Below the pieces are notes generated by a model, which saw nothing but the letters and a program-made list of their open reading frames with translations, did not search any database and was not told where the DNA came from. Both the position numbers and the translations under genes were made by a program. 64,000 nt of DNA from JACDAL01 sp963849115 (lineage in GTDB: Bacteria > Actinomycetota > CADDZG01 > WHSQ01): assembly GCA_963849115.1 (NCBI GenBank), contig CAWKGK010000003.1, positions 124,001 through 188,000 on the forward strand. Reading direction: 5' to 3'. Of the stretch, positions 46,226 to 55,769 are shown one piece after another. Within the stretch, counting starts at the first letter, position 1. The number at the start of each line of letters is the position of its first letter.

Positions 46226-47380
46226 GTGATACTGCAAGATGCTGCGCCCGACCTCCTGCTGGAAGGAGTGTCCAAGGCCTATGGCGAGGTAGCGGCCGTG
46301 GACGACATCTCCTTCGAGGTTCGGCGCGGCCAGTTTTACTCGCTGCTGGGCCCGTCGGGCTGCGGAAAGACCACGACCTTGCGCCTCGTGGCCGGGTTCG
46401 AGCGGGCCGACGCTGGCCGCATCCTGCTGGCGCGGGAGGACATCACCGATACCCCCCCGAATCGAAGACGGGTCAACACCGTCTTTCAGCACTACGCGCT
46501 ATTTCCACATCTCACCGTCGAAGACAACGTGTCGTACGGTCTCAGGCAGAGAAAACTGGGACGCGACGAGGTGGCGGCCCGACTGGACGAGGCCCTGAGG
46601 ACGGTCCGGCTCGAGGATCTCCGCGGGCGCTACCCGCGTGAACTCTCCGGCGGGCAGCAACAACGCGTGGCGCTGGCTCGGGCGTTGATCAACAAGCCCG
46701 CCGTCCTGCTACTCGACGAGCCTCTGGCTGCATTGGACCTGAAACTCCGTAAGGCGATGCAGCAAGAGCTCAAGAATCTGCAGGAACAGGTTGGAGTCAC
46801 CTTCCTGTACGTGACCCACGATCAGGAGGAGGCTCTCACGTTGTCCGATCACATCGCCGTCATGAATCGCGGGCGGCTGCTTCAGGAAGGAACGCCGAGC
46901 CAGATATACGAGCGCCCCGTAACTCGTTTCGTTGCCGACTTCATCGGTCAAACGAACTTCATCGAGGGCGCAGTTGAAAGCGCGGATCGCTCGGCCACAA
47001 CCGTTCGGACACGTTCCGGCCTCCTCATTAGGTGCGATCCCAGCGACATCGCGAATTTCGAGAGCGAGGTCGTGGTGTCGGTCCGCCCCGAATCGGTGGT
47101 GCCGTCGGTGGATAACCCGATCGCCAATCGCGTCTCCGGATCGCTCGCTCGATACACCTATCTAGGCGACATAGTCCAGTTCCACGTCGAGATTGCCGGT
47201 GGCACCGAAATCGTCATGCAGCGCCAGCGTGGTCAGGATCCGATCGCCGAGAGCTGGCGGATCGGGGAAGTCGTCGAAGTGGGCTGGGCCGTGAGGGACG
47301 CCCTGGTATTGGTCGACGACGCAGGCGTGGAACGAACAGAAGATGCACCCAGCTTGATCAAGGCTCCAAGTCCTAGCTGA
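46226..47380 (+). CDS. potA: Polyamine ABC transporter ATP-binding protein (PotA-like)
   Basis: 384 residues. Walker A GPSGCGKTT near residue 43, signature LSGGQQQR, Walker B LLLDEPLAALD and H-loop THDQEEAL are all intact. A C-terminal TOBE domain starts near FIGQTNFIEG, as in spermidine/putrescine importers. It energises uptake by the membrane pair encoded downstream. First gene of a five-gene rightward operon with the binding protein, two permeases and a regulator; gaps are 15 bp or less or are overlaps. Confidence 0.9.
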   Translation: MILQDAAPDLLLEGVSKAYGEVAAVDDISFEVRRGQFYSLLGPSGCGKTTTLRLVAGFERADAGRILLAREDITDTPPNRRRVNTVFQHYALFPHLTVEDNVSYGLRQRKLGRDEVAARLDEALRTVRLEDLRGRYPRELSGGQQQRVALARALINKPAVLLLDEPLAALDLKLRKAMQQELKNLQEQVGVTFLYVTHDQEEALTLSDHIAVMNRGRLLQEGTPSQIYERPVTRFVADFIGQTNFIEGAVESADRSATTVRTRSGLLIRCDPSDIANFESEVVVSVRPESVVPSVDNPIANRVSGSLARYTYLGDIVQFHVEIAGGTEIVMQRQRGQDPIAESWRIGEVVEVGWAVRDALVLVDDAGVERTEDAPSLIKAPSPS

Positions 47381-47395
47381 GCAAAGGGGGAATCC

Positions 47396-48526
47396 GTGAC
47401 TGACAACGAACTCTTGCGGCGGTGGTCGGTGCGGCCGGTGACGAGGCGCGGTGTCATTGCGGCCGGCGCGGCGACTGCGTTTTTGGTGGCGTGCGGCGAG
47501 ACCGAGGTCGGTCCGCAGCCTTCGAGCAACGGCACGACGACCAAGGTTCCGGAGAAGATCGAAGACGAGCTATCAATCTACAATTGGGCCGACTACGTCA
47601 ATCCCAAGACGTATCCCATGTTCGAGAAGGAATTCAAGGTCGAGATCACCGAGGACAACTACCCCTCTAACGAGGACGCCCTCGCGAAGCTGCAGGCAGG
47701 AGCGCGGGGATACGACATCGTGGTGCCGACTGGTTACATGGTCGAGACCATGATTGAAAAGGACCTCTTGCTGGAGATCGACCATTCCCAAATACCAAGC
47801 ATGAAGCTCATCGAAGACCAGTTCCTCGACCTCCCGTTTGATCCAAACAACCGCTTCAGCCTTCCCAAGGACTACGGCACAACGGGCTTTGGTTACCGAA
47901 GCCAGTTCGTGACCGAGGAGATGGCGTCCTGGGAGGATTTCTTCAAACTGGCGCCCAAGTACACCGGCCGCTATACGGTCTTGGACTCTCCCCCGGAGGT
48001 GGTGGGCGCCGCATTGAAGATGCTCGGCTACTCCTACAACAGCACGGACGCCAAGGAAATCGCCGAAGCAACCGATGTCCTCGTGAAATTCAAGCCGCAC
48101 GTCCGGAGGATCACTTCGAGCATGCGAGAGATCATGATCAGCGGCGAGGCCTACATTTGTCTCACATGGAACGGAGAGATCGGCTACGTCGCACTCGACG
48201 CGAAGGACGCGCGTTACGTCGTTCCCGCCGAAGGCAGTGAAGTTTGGACGGATAACTGGTCCATAGTCACCGAGGCTCCCCATCCCGCGGCCGCACACGC
48301 CTTCATCAACTGGCAACTTCAGCCAAAGATTCAAGCACTCGATACCACCTATCACTACTACGGGGCGGTGGTCGAAGGAGAAGAGAAGTTCCTGCCCAAG
48401 GCCCTGGCAAACGATCCCGCCGTCTATCCGCCGGCGGACGTGGAAGAGAAGCTCGAGGTGGCACAGGCGACCCCCGAATGGCTTGCGCTGCGAAACGAAG
48501 CATGGACCAAGTTCAAGGCGGCCTGA
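47396..48526 (+). CDS. potD: Polyamine ABC transporter substrate-binding lipoprotein (PotD-like)
   Basis: 376 residues from GTG 47396 with AAAGGGGG upstream. The signal has twin arginines (TRRGVIAAGAATAFLVAC) and a lipobox Cys near residue 33, so Tat export and lipidation are possible. The mature domain begins ELSIYNWADYVNP, typical of periplasmic spermidine/putrescine-binding proteins, with DYGTTGFGYR and a closing W(L)ALRNEAW segment. It captures polyamine outside the membrane for PotBC. Confidence 0.9.
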   Translation: MTDNELLRRWSVRPVTRRGVIAAGAATAFLVACGETEVGPQPSSNGTTTKVPEKIEDELSIYNWADYVNPKTYPMFEKEFKVEITEDNYPSNEDALAKLQAGARGYDIVVPTGYMVETMIEKDLLLEIDHSQIPSMKLIEDQFLDLPFDPNNRFSLPKDYGTTGFGYRSQFVTEEMASWEDFFKLAPKYTGRYTVLDSPPEVVGAALKMLGYSYNSTDAKEIAEATDVLVKFKPHVRRITSSMREIMISGEAYICLTWNGEIGYVALDAKDARYVVPAEGSEVWTDNWSIVTEAPHPAAAHAFINWQLQPKIQALDTTYHYYGAVVEGEEKFLPKALANDPAVYPPADVEEKLEVAQATPEWLALRNEAWTKFKAA

Positions 48527-48536
48527 AGCAAGCGCT

Positions 48537-49421
48537 GTGAGGACCAGCGCGCGGTCGACGCCGGTCGCGGAGCCGCGAACGCTCATCGGCCCGGCGTGGG
48601 CCTGGTATCTCATCTTTTTCGTGGTGCCCCTCGGCTTCATCGTGCTATACGCACTAGCCACGAATGATCCGGACGAGTTTTTCGTCGTCCGGTTCGGGTT
48701 CGACACCGCCCAATTCGAACGCCTTGCGGACCCGATCTATCTGCGTATCTACTGGGACACGCTCGTCATGGCTTCGACCGGTACCCTGGGCTGCCTAATC
48801 ATCGGCTACCCGTTTGCCTACTATCTGGCAACCAAGGTCGGCCGAAATAGAACCCTGCTTTTGGTGCTGGTGATCTTACCGTTTTGGACGAGCCTGCTAA
48901 TTCGTACCTACGCATGGGTCATCATTCTTAGCGAGCAAGGTCCACTCTCAGGGTTGCTACAAAAGATGAGACTGCTCTCGAATCCTCTGAACATCCTTTA
49001 CACCCCTACGGCGGTGTGGGTTGGGGTCGTGTACGACTACTTGCCGCTCATGGTCTTTCCCCTCTATGTTGCGCTCGAAAGACTCGATCCGCGCCTGGCC
49101 GAGGCGAGCCGGGACCTTGGCGTGGGAAGGTGGGGCACATTTCGGCGGGTGACTCTCCCGCTATCGCTTCCCGGCGTGATGACCGGGTCCCTTCTCACCT
49201 TCATCCCGATGATGGGTGAGTACGTGGTGCCAGAGATCCTGGGTGGAGCGAAATCGTTCCTCGTGGGAAGCCTCGTCGCCAACCAGATACTCACGGCCGT
49301 CGACTGGCCGTTCGGCGCGGCGATCGCGCTGGGACTTGTTTTCGCGTTGCTGATCGTAATCGCGATCTACCTCCGAGTCGTCGGACGCAGTGCCGAGCAA
49401 AGCCTCGGAGCGGCGTTGTGA
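48537..49421 (+). CDS. potB: Polyamine ABC transporter permease (PotB-like)
   Basis: 294 residues from GTG 48537 (10 bp after the binding-protein stop), with six hydrophobic helices. The EAA loop EASRDLGVGRWGTFRRVTLPLSLPG is present near residue 200. ILPFWTSLLIRTYAW and FIPMMGEYVVPEIL are typical of PotB. It forms the channel with PotC. The next gene overlaps by 4 bp. Confidence 0.88.
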   Translation: MRTSARSTPVAEPRTLIGPAWAWYLIFFVVPLGFIVLYALATNDPDEFFVVRFGFDTAQFERLADPIYLRIYWDTLVMASTGTLGCLIIGYPFAYYLATKVGRNRTLLLVLVILPFWTSLLIRTYAWVIILSEQGPLSGLLQKMRLLSNPLNILYTPTAVWVGVVYDYLPLMVFPLYVALERLDPRLAEASRDLGVGRWGTFRRVTLPLSLPGVMTGSLLTFIPMMGEYVVPEILGGAKSFLVGSLVANQILTAVDWPFGAAIALGLVFALLIVIAIYLRVVGRSAEQSLGAAL

Positions 49422-50269
49422 CGTCGAGATCAGGGACCTCCATCGGCCGCGGTGAGGTCTTCAGCCCGATGGATCGGATCACCGGTCACGCGTTCAAACT
49501 TCATGCCGGGCTGGTGTATGCGTTTCTCTATCTTCCGATCGTCGTCGTGGTGGTTTACGCCTTCAACGAAAATCGCCTCGGGCAGGTGTGGCGCGGATTC
49601 TCGCTACGCTGGTTCGAGGCTGCGTATGAAGACGTAACTCTTCTGGATGCTTTGAAATTGTCCACAGTCACCGCCGGTGTCAACTGCCTCGTCGCCACGG
49701 CATTGGGCACTTCCGCTGCCATCGGCCTACGGAACGTGGGTAGAAAGACGAGAACCGCCTTTGACGCATTCATGTACATGGCACTGATCGTTCCCGAGAT
49801 AGTGATCGCCATCGCATCGCTACTGTTCTTCGTTACGATCAATTTTCCTTTGGGACCGCTGGCGATCGTGGTAACCCACGCCGTGTTCAACACCGCCTTG
49901 GTGACTCTCATCGTTAGAGCCCGTCTTTCGGGCATGGACCGGACGCTCGAGGAAGCGTCTGCGGATCTGGGGGCGAGCCGGTGGGGAACGTTTCAGCAGG
50001 TGAGCCTTCCCCAGCTCCTCCCGGCGATCACGGCCGGAGCACTGCTGGCTTTCACCTTCTCTTTTGACGACGTCATTCTCTCGTCCTTCGTAGCCGGGCC
50101 GGGCTCGACGACTCTACCGGTCGAGATCTTCTCCCAGCTTCGCTTTGGCCTCACCCCCAAGATCAATGTGGTGGCGGTGTTCACGCTTTCGATCACAGTG
50201 GCCGCGATCGTGGCCGCGCAAGTCCTCCTGAGGCGTGACCAGCAAACCGCTCGAAGCGCGAGTTCGTGA
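49418..50269 (+). CDS. potC: Polyamine ABC transporter permease (PotC-like)
   Basis: 283 residues from GTG 49418 (GTGA overlap with potB), six helices beginning LHAGLVYAFLYLPIVVVVVYAF. The EAA loop EEASADLGASRWGTFQQVSLPQLLP is clear. FSFDDVILSSFVAGPGSTTLPV is characteristic of PotC-type permeases. An alternative start at the Met of MDRITGHAF would remove about 17 residues. Coupled to potB and to the regulator gene. Confidence 0.88.
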   Translation: MTSRSGTSIGRGEVFSPMDRITGHAFKLHAGLVYAFLYLPIVVVVVYAFNENRLGQVWRGFSLRWFEAAYEDVTLLDALKLSTVTAGVNCLVATALGTSAAIGLRNVGRKTRTAFDAFMYMALIVPEIVIAIASLLFFVTINFPLGPLAIVVTHAVFNTALVTLIVRARLSGMDRTLEEASADLGASRWGTFQQVSLPQLLPAITAGALLAFTFSFDDVILSSFVAGPGSTTLPVEIFSQLRFGLTPKINVVAVFTLSITVAAIVAAQVLLRRDQQTARSASS

Positions 50270-50826
50270 TGGAAAGACAGGAGCTGCAGCTGGGCCGACG
50301 CGTACGCAAGCTGCGGGAGGGGCGCTCATTATCCCTCAAGCAACTGGCTGCAAAGGCATTGGTTTCCGAAAGCTTCATCTCGCAAGTCGAACGTGGCGTG
50401 GCGAATCCGAGCGTTTCGTCGTTGCGGCGGATTGCCGACGGATTGGGCACCTCGATCGGTGCTCTGTTCGAGGGGCGGCAGGGGAACGGAAGCGTCGTGC
50501 GAGCGGTCGATCGGCTTCGTCTGACGCACCCGCAGCACCGGTGGCACGATTACTTGCTGACTCCCGAGTCTGCTCAGCGCCTCCAGGTGATCTTGAGTGT
50601 CATCGCTTCAGGAGAGGGTTCCGGCGGTGAGCCTTACCGACACGATTCCGACGAAGAATGCGTCATCGTACTCAAGGGTCGGCTTGAATTCAGGGTCGAA
50701 GATCAGAGTTACGTGCTCGAGCAAGGTGACAGCCTTACGTTCGAGAGCCGGTTGCCCCACTGGAACCGAAACCCCGGACCCGGCGAAACGGAGGTCCTGT
50801 GGATCATTACACCGCCCTCCTACTAG
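50266..50826 (+). CDS. XRE-family regulator with C-terminal cupin domain (PuuR-like)
   Basis: 186 residues. A Cro/CI-type helix-turn-helix at about 8-65 (LGRRVRKLREGRSLSLKQLA, then VSESFISQVERGVANPSVSSLRRIA) is followed by a cupin at about 105-185 (EECVIVLKGRLEFRVEDQSY, LTFESRLPHWNRNPG). This architecture is shared with PuuR and other polyamine or amino-acid regulators. Its start overlaps the potC stop (GTGA), so it probably controls this operon in response to a small ligand. Autoregulation is inferred from position only. Confidence 0.85.
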   Translation: MMERQELQLGRRVRKLREGRSLSLKQLAAKALVSESFISQVERGVANPSVSSLRRIADGLGTSIGALFEGRQGNGSVVRAVDRLRLTHPQHRWHDYLLTPESAQRLQVILSVIASGEGSGGEPYRHDSDEECVIVLKGRLEFRVEDQSYVLEQGDSLTFESRLPHWNRNPGPGETEVLWIITPPSY

Positions 50827-50849
50827 GTGGGGTAACTTCATCTCCATTC

Positions 50850-50992
50850 ACCACTCGGTGAACTCCGAACAGCGACCGTCTTCCTCGAGGCGAATCACCC
50901 AAAGGTTGCTGAAGCGATCCCCGTCGCTGTAGTCGATCCAACCCCGAACGAAGACGAGGTCGCGGGCAATCTCAACGATGGCAACGTGCGCC
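50850..50992 (-). pseudogene. NTF2-like gene fragment (3' third)
   Basis: Read leftward the strip gives AHVAIVEIARDLVFVRGW, IDYSDGDRFSNLWVIRLEED and GRCSEFTEW then a stop, closely matching the end of the intact NTF2-like gene at 26790-27143. Upstream a TAA closes the frame, and no N-terminal two thirds exist. It is a truncated paralogue, sited right after the pot operon. Confidence 0.8.
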
Positions 50993-50994
50993 GT

Positions 50995-51282
50995 TTAAGA
51001 GCCGGAGACCGCTCTTGAGGACCGGGTGAAGGCATCGAGCGGAGGGACATAGACAGGGTCATCCGTGGGCTTAGTCGAAATGAGTAGAGCGATTGTATGT
51101 AGGTAATCTGACGCGCCTAAAGCGTGTCGATATAGGAGCTCGTTGACGGCCCCTCTCCCATCGATGAGACTGAGTCCATCCGAACAGATGCCGCTGGAAG
51201 GAAAGGGATGCATGACAGTGAGTCGAGCAACGTTGCCTACCAATGAGGAAGACTCAAGCTCCCCTATGGGATCGCCAAGCAC
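50995..51282 (-). CDS. Hypothetical ORF, weak support
   Basis: A 95-residue frame, MLGDPIGELESSSLVGNVAR onward, of ordinary composition and without family resemblance. It starts in decayed DNA between the NTF2 fragment and repeat copy B, with no clear ribosome site. It may be part of a broken gene. Confidence 0.22.
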   Translation of the reverse strand: MLGDPIGELESSSLVGNVARLTVMHPFPSSGICSDGLSLIDGRGAVNELLYRHALGASDYLHTIALLISTKPTDDPVYVPPLDAFTRSSRAVSGS

Positions 51283-51389
51283 CTCGTCCCAGACAGGGTG
51301 AACCCCAAGCCGCTGTCAATCTCATCAAGGAACTGGTAAGAACAACGCGCCACAGCGCACCTTGGCGCAGCCGCCACCTTCCTACGTGT

Positions 51390-51480
51390 CTCCCCAGCAC
51401 CCTTTAGTTTCATCGGCTCCGCTAGAGCCGACTTGGCGAGAGGCGAGGCGGCTCGAGGCGAAAACCGTGCCGGAGGCGCT
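51390..51480. repeat. Dispersed repeat copy B with hairpin
   Basis: Aligns with copy A at 45646-45735. The stem is tcggctc (51413-51419) with gagccga (51425-51431) around a 5-nt loop. The loop differs between copies (catca against cgcta) while the stem is conserved. Confidence 0.7.
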
Positions 51481-52037
51481 CGGACGCGGCCACGTCGATC
51501 CACCTGGCTTCCGCCCCCGATCTCGAGCGGGTGACAGGCCGCTACTTCGCCAACAGCAGACCAAAGAGATCCTCCAAGCGCAGCTACGACGAGGCGGCTG
51601 CGGCACGGCTCTGACAGGTGAAAGCCGATGTTGTCGGCCTGCCCGCGGCTCGCTGAACCGACCTCACCGCGACGCAGTGAACGTCCAGCTACTTCGCGAT
51701 CGAGTCTGGGCTCGCCGCTCACGGAAAACCAGGCGAGATTCGTCTCGCGTATCCCGGGCAGGCGATTCACCTTCGAATTGGATGGGGATCTACGGACTCG
51801 TCTCGGTCAAGACCGCGCTCCTACGCGATCTAATCCGTTCCCATTCGGTGCTGCTCTTCAGGTTCCAGTCCCAAGGCACCGAGCATCGCGACGTATGCCA
51901 CACCGCCAAAGAGCAAACCCGCGCCATCGAGGATCAGGCTCTTACCTGCATCGGGGTGAGCACAGCCAGCCGTGAGATGGTCGACATTTCCCCTAAGCTG
52001 CCGGTAGGGGCTCCCGGGCGCGTGGTCAAATGGCGGG
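51481..52037. other. Gene-poor region, no feature recognised
   Basis: About 560 bp between repeat B and the SDR gene. Open frames on either strand carry no recognisable domain. Confidence 0.4.
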
Positions 52038-52817
52038 GTGAGTGCGACGCGCTGCGCAGTGGTCACGGGAGCTGGGACAGGTATCGGACGCGCGATCGCA
52101 CATCTCCTTGCGCGGGATGGCTATGCGCTCGGCCTCATCGGGCGGCGGCCCAAGCCGCTGGAGGATCTTGCGGCGGAGCTTGACCACGCAGTGGTTGCTC
52201 CAGCCGACGTAGGATCCCGCGAACAGGCGGCCGCGGCGCTCTCACGGCTGATGAAGGCGTTCGACGGCATTGACCTGCTCGTCAACAATGCTGGTGTCGG
52301 CCAGAGCGACACCGTCCTCGACGAGCCGCTGGAGCAGTGGGAGGCAACGCTGCGCACCAACCTGACGGGGGCGTTCCTGATGACGCAACTGGCGCTCCCC
52401 TCGCTCATCGAGAGGCGCGGCTCGGTCGTCAACGTCTCGTCGATCAGCGGGCTACTCGCCGGGCCGGGCTGGGCGTCCTACTGCGTCTCCAAGGCCGGTC
52501 TCGTCATGCTTGCGAAGTGCGTGGCATACGATTACGGTCGCAAGGGGGTACGCGCCAACGCGGTATGTCCTGGCTGGGTTCGCACGCCCATGGGCGATGA
52601 GGACATGGATCGGCTTGGGGAAGACCGCGAGACTGCCTACGCCGAGTCGCACCGCCTGAATCCGCTCGGCCGCCCGGCCGATCCCGAGGAAGTCGCTAGC
52701 GTCATTTCGTTTCTTGCCTCCGAAGCGGCGAGCTACGTCACGGGCGCCGTTCTCACCGTTGACGGAGGCACGACGATCGTCGACCCGACCGCCCACCCGT
52801 TCGACCTAAACCTCTAG
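52038..52817 (+). CDS. SDR-family NAD(P)-dependent oxidoreductase
   Basis: 259 residues, classical short-chain dehydrogenase. Cofactor motif TGAGTGIG near residue 11, NNAG at about 83-86, catalytic Ser in NVSSISG and the YCVSK pair (Tyr and Lys) near 146-150. It ends with the usual ASYVTGAVLTVDGG. The arginine in GLIGRRPK suggests NADP preference. Start GTG 52038 has no clear Shine-Dalgarno. The substrate is unknown. Confidence 0.9.
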   Translation: MSATRCAVVTGAGTGIGRAIAHLLARDGYALGLIGRRPKPLEDLAAELDHAVVAPADVGSREQAAAALSRLMKAFDGIDLLVNNAGVGQSDTVLDEPLEQWEATLRTNLTGAFLMTQLALPSLIERRGSVVNVSSISGLLAGPGWASYCVSKAGLVMLAKCVAYDYGRKGVRANAVCPGWVRTPMGDEDMDRLGEDRETAYAESHRLNPLGRPADPEEVASVISFLASEAASYVTGAVLTVDGGTTIVDPTAHPFDLNL

Positions 52818-53298
52818 CTATGCCTTATCGGTTCTCTTGGAAGTATTAGGTGAGTGGGGATGGGGTTTCCTCCAGCGGCCGCTGCAAAGCGGTACAAGGC
52901 CTTAGGCGATCTGGAAAGAGTCCGACCGCCATCCCAGGCGGCTGGAGTTCCGATGGGAGCCACCACGATAGCTGCGCCAAAGCGATTACGAGTCTGGCTC
53001 CCCGCCTACATACAGGCGCGCCGTCGTTAGCTTGGAGGACCCACGCATCGATCGCGAGTACCACGAGCGCCAGAGAGCGCATCCGGCGCGCCGACGGCAG
53101 GAGGATGGCTTCGGAGGCTGAAAGGTGAATGAGAAGTCGACATCTTCGCGCCAACAGCGGAGCGAAGGTTGTCGAGACTTGGCGTTCTACCTGCCCGATC
53201 AGTCTGACGGCCGTTACCACGTCCACGAGACTCCCACAGCTGGTGCCAGTCTCCCCCGAGGGCCTGGCGTCTGCTGTGCCCCTTGACTCCGCAGGCCA
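52818..53298. other. Intergenic, no feature recognised
   Basis: About 480 bp between the SDR gene and the IS21 relic. A long reverse frame is present opposite the relic but has no homology that I can see. Confidence 0.4.
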
Positions 53299-53970
53299 GG
53301 GAAAGTGATCAAGATCCACCCCCCCAAGGGTCCCGGCGGGCGCTCCACCGACCCAGCCGATCTGCCCCAAGAAAAGAGCGCCTACGCGCTCAGAGACATC
53401 GATCGACTCAAGCAGATCGCGGCCTCCCACGGCGTCAACGTCGGCACCTACGCGACTCGGCTGCTCGACATCGAGCTGCCGTGGACCAAGATGCGCATGA
53501 TCTACCGACTGCTGTGGCTGGTGCGCCGCATCTCGGCCGCGCGCGTCGATGAAGGTCTGCGCCAGGGCGTTGGAGCTTGACGTCGTCGATGTGAACCTGA
53601 TCGCACGCATGCTTGAGCGCGCACTCGAATCGCATCCCGTAGCCGCGCCAGCAGCTAGCGCCCAGGTTATCCAGTTGCGAGCTACGCATGCTGATACGAG
53701 TCGATCTGTTGATCGTCGACGACTTCGCCCTGCACCAACTCGATCCCCTCGAGACCCAGGACGTCTACGACATCGTGGTGGAAAGTACCGGCGGGCACCG
53801 AGATCGTGACCTCGAACCGCTCACCGGATGAATGGCTGGCTACGATGGCGGATCCGTTGCTCGCCCAGAGCGCGATAGATTGGCTCCAGAGCGCGGCCTA
53901 CGAGCTCCCGTCGAGGGCGAGTCCTACCGGCGGCGCCAGAAACCGCAGAGGCACAAGAGTTCGCGATGAT
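53299..53970 (+). mobile_element. IS21-family insertion sequence relic (istA 3' end and istB fragment)
   Basis: Residues IKIHPPKGPGGRSTDPADLP through KMRMIYRLLWLVRRISAARV (53305-53570) match the C-terminal region of IS21 IstA transposases. The frame then shifts into ARALELDVVDVNLIARMLERALE. From about 53690 fragments of the IstB helper ATPase appear: IRVDLLIVDDFALHQLDPLE, TSNRSPDEWLATMADPLLAQ and YRRRQKPQ, in different frames. No full gene or inverted repeats remain. Confidence 0.8.
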
Positions 53971-54170
53971 GCAACGGTCAGCATGGCGACACCGGCTCGC
54001 GGCCCGGACCTGGATGGCCCGATGAGCGCTCCTACCACCTTGTTACTACGGCGCGTACGTGCTCGATCCCGACAGAGAACTAGCTACCTATATCGAGACC
54101 GCGACAGATCAGTACCCCACCAAGGCCTAGCCCGGTGCCAGTCGCGCGCACTTGCGACAGTCTCAATCAC

Positions 54171-55769
54171 ATGGTGCACCGCATCGCGCTAAGCATGAGC
54201 ACGGTCGCTGTACTGGGTGGCGCACTCATGGCGGCGCTGGGCATCGAGGTACTTGCTAGCGATGATGCTTCCGCCTCGACCGCAGACTTGACGGCTGGTT
54301 GGGCGCTCCTGGCTAGCGGTGCCGTCGCGTGGGAGCGCCGCCCTCAGAGTCGCACCGGCATGCTCCTCGTCGCGACGGGCGCTGCGTGGTTTCTCGGCAC
54401 GGCGTTTCCTCCGGCGATCTACCTCCACCGCGCGCTCCTCGCCCACGCGATCCTCTCGTATCCGACCGGTCGGCTCACGGGTCGTCCAGCGCAGTTCGTC
54501 GTCATGGCTGCCTATGTCGCAGCGCTCGAACCGCTCGGGAGCAACGACGTTGTCACTCTCGCCCTCGGCGGCGCGGTGGCATCCGCCGCTGAGCTGGAGC
54601 TCTGGCACGCCTCGGGCCCCCTTCGCCGTGCGCGTCGGGTCGAGCTCGCCGCGGCTGCGACCTATGCGTCCATCCTCACGATCGGTGCGCTGGGACGCGC
54701 GTATAGTTGGGACGCCGATCGGGCCGTCCTCCTCGCGTACGACGCAGTCGTCGCGATTGTCGGAGTCGTGCTCGCCACCGCGCTCACTCGGGCGCGCTGG
54801 GCAGATGCTGTCGTCGCTGGTCTGATCGTCGATCTGGGAGCGCTCGAGGAGACGGGAACGCTGCGTGGACGTCTAGCGAGAGCCCTCGGCGATCCGTCGC
54901 TCGAGCTCGGATATACACTCGAGGACGGCTCGCTGGTGGACGATGCCGGACGCCCGCTCGCGCTCCCGCACCCGGACTCGAGTCGCCGAGTGACTGCGAT
55001 CGACGAGGGCGGCGAGCGTCTCGCAGTGTTGATCTACGACGGTGTGATATTGGCTGACGAGCTCCTCCTCGAGTCGGTCGCTGCGGCTGCGAGGATCACG
55101 ATCGCCAACGCTCGACTGCAGGCCGAGTCGCGAGCGCGCACCGAGGAGCTTGTCGCGTCTCGCCTCCGAATCGCGATCGCGGTGGACGAGCAGCGCAGGC
55201 GGATCGAGCGCGAGCTCAGGCTGGGCGCCGCGGCCCGTCTCGACACGGTTTCCGCGCTTGTGGCCGATGCCCAGCATCGCGGCGCCGACCCGGAGGACAT
55301 CGCTGCGTTCGAACGCGAGCTCGCCGCCGCACGCGCCGACTTGGAAGGACTCGCACGTGGTCTCTACCCTGCGGTGCTAAGCGATCGCGGCCTCGTCGCC
55401 GCGCTAGACGATCTTGCACATCACACTCCGATCCCGATCGCGCTCAGCGCCGATCTCGGCGCTCTCGAGCCGGAGATCGAAGCGGCCGTGTATTTCACGT
55501 GCGCCGAGTCGCTCGCTAACGTCGTGAAGCACGCATCAGCCTCGCGGGTGACGGTCGTCGTGCGCGAGGAGGGGGCCGACCTCGTCGCCACGATCGCCGA
55601 CGACGGCGTTGGCGGCGCGCGTCTCGGTGTCGGTTCGGGCCTCCAGGGGCTCGCGGACCGTGTGGAGGCGATCGGCGGACGGCTCCGGGTCGAGAGCCGA
55701 CCCGGAGCCGGTACGCGCCTGACCGTGATCATCCCAGCTGCGTTCAGCGAACGCGTCGATACGGCTTGA
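54171..55769 (+). CDS. NarL-type sensor kinase lacking the phospho-acceptor His (ATP-binding domain intact)
   Basis: 532 residues from ATG 54171. The N-terminal 230 residues are hydrophobic helices with no extracellular domain, followed by a GAF-like segment. The dimerisation helix reads RRIERELRLGAAARL where NarL-type kinases have ERDLHDGAQQRL, so the accepting His is Arg. The HATPase domain keeps its boxes: N-box SLANVVKHA, G1 ADDGVGGA and G2 GSGLQGLADRV. The protein could bind ATP but not autophosphorylate on His in the usual place. Its 3' end overlaps the convergent binding-protein gene by 26 bp. It is paralogous to the kinase at 57331. Confidence 0.85.
   Translation: MVHRIALSMSTVAVLGGALMAALGIEVLASDDASASTADLTAGWALLASGAVAWERRPQSRTGMLLVATGAAWFLGTAFPPAIYLHRALLAHAILSYPTGRLTGRPAQFVVMAAYVAALEPLGSNDVVTLALGGAVASAAELELWHASGPLRRARRVELAAAATYASILTIGALGRAYSWDADRAVLLAYDAVVAIVGVVLATALTRARWADAVVAGLIVDLGALEETGTLRGRLARALGDPSLELGYTLEDGSLVDDAGRPLALPHPDSSRRVTAIDEGGERLAVLIYDGVILADELLLESVAAAARITIANARLQAESRARTEELVASRLRIAIAVDEQRRRIERELRLGAAARLDTVSALVADAQHRGADPEDIAAFERELAAARADLEGLARGLYPAVLSDRGLVAALDDLAHHTPIPIALSADLGALEPEIEAAVYFTCAESLANVVKHASASRVTVVVREEGADLVATIADDGVGGARLGVGSGLQGLADRVEAIGGRLRVESRPGAGTRLTVIIPAAFSERVDTA

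Noticed and set aside
52846..53610. A long leftward open frame opposite the IS21 relic
   Set aside because: The plus strand encodes recognisable IstA residues there, and the reverse frame resembles nothing.
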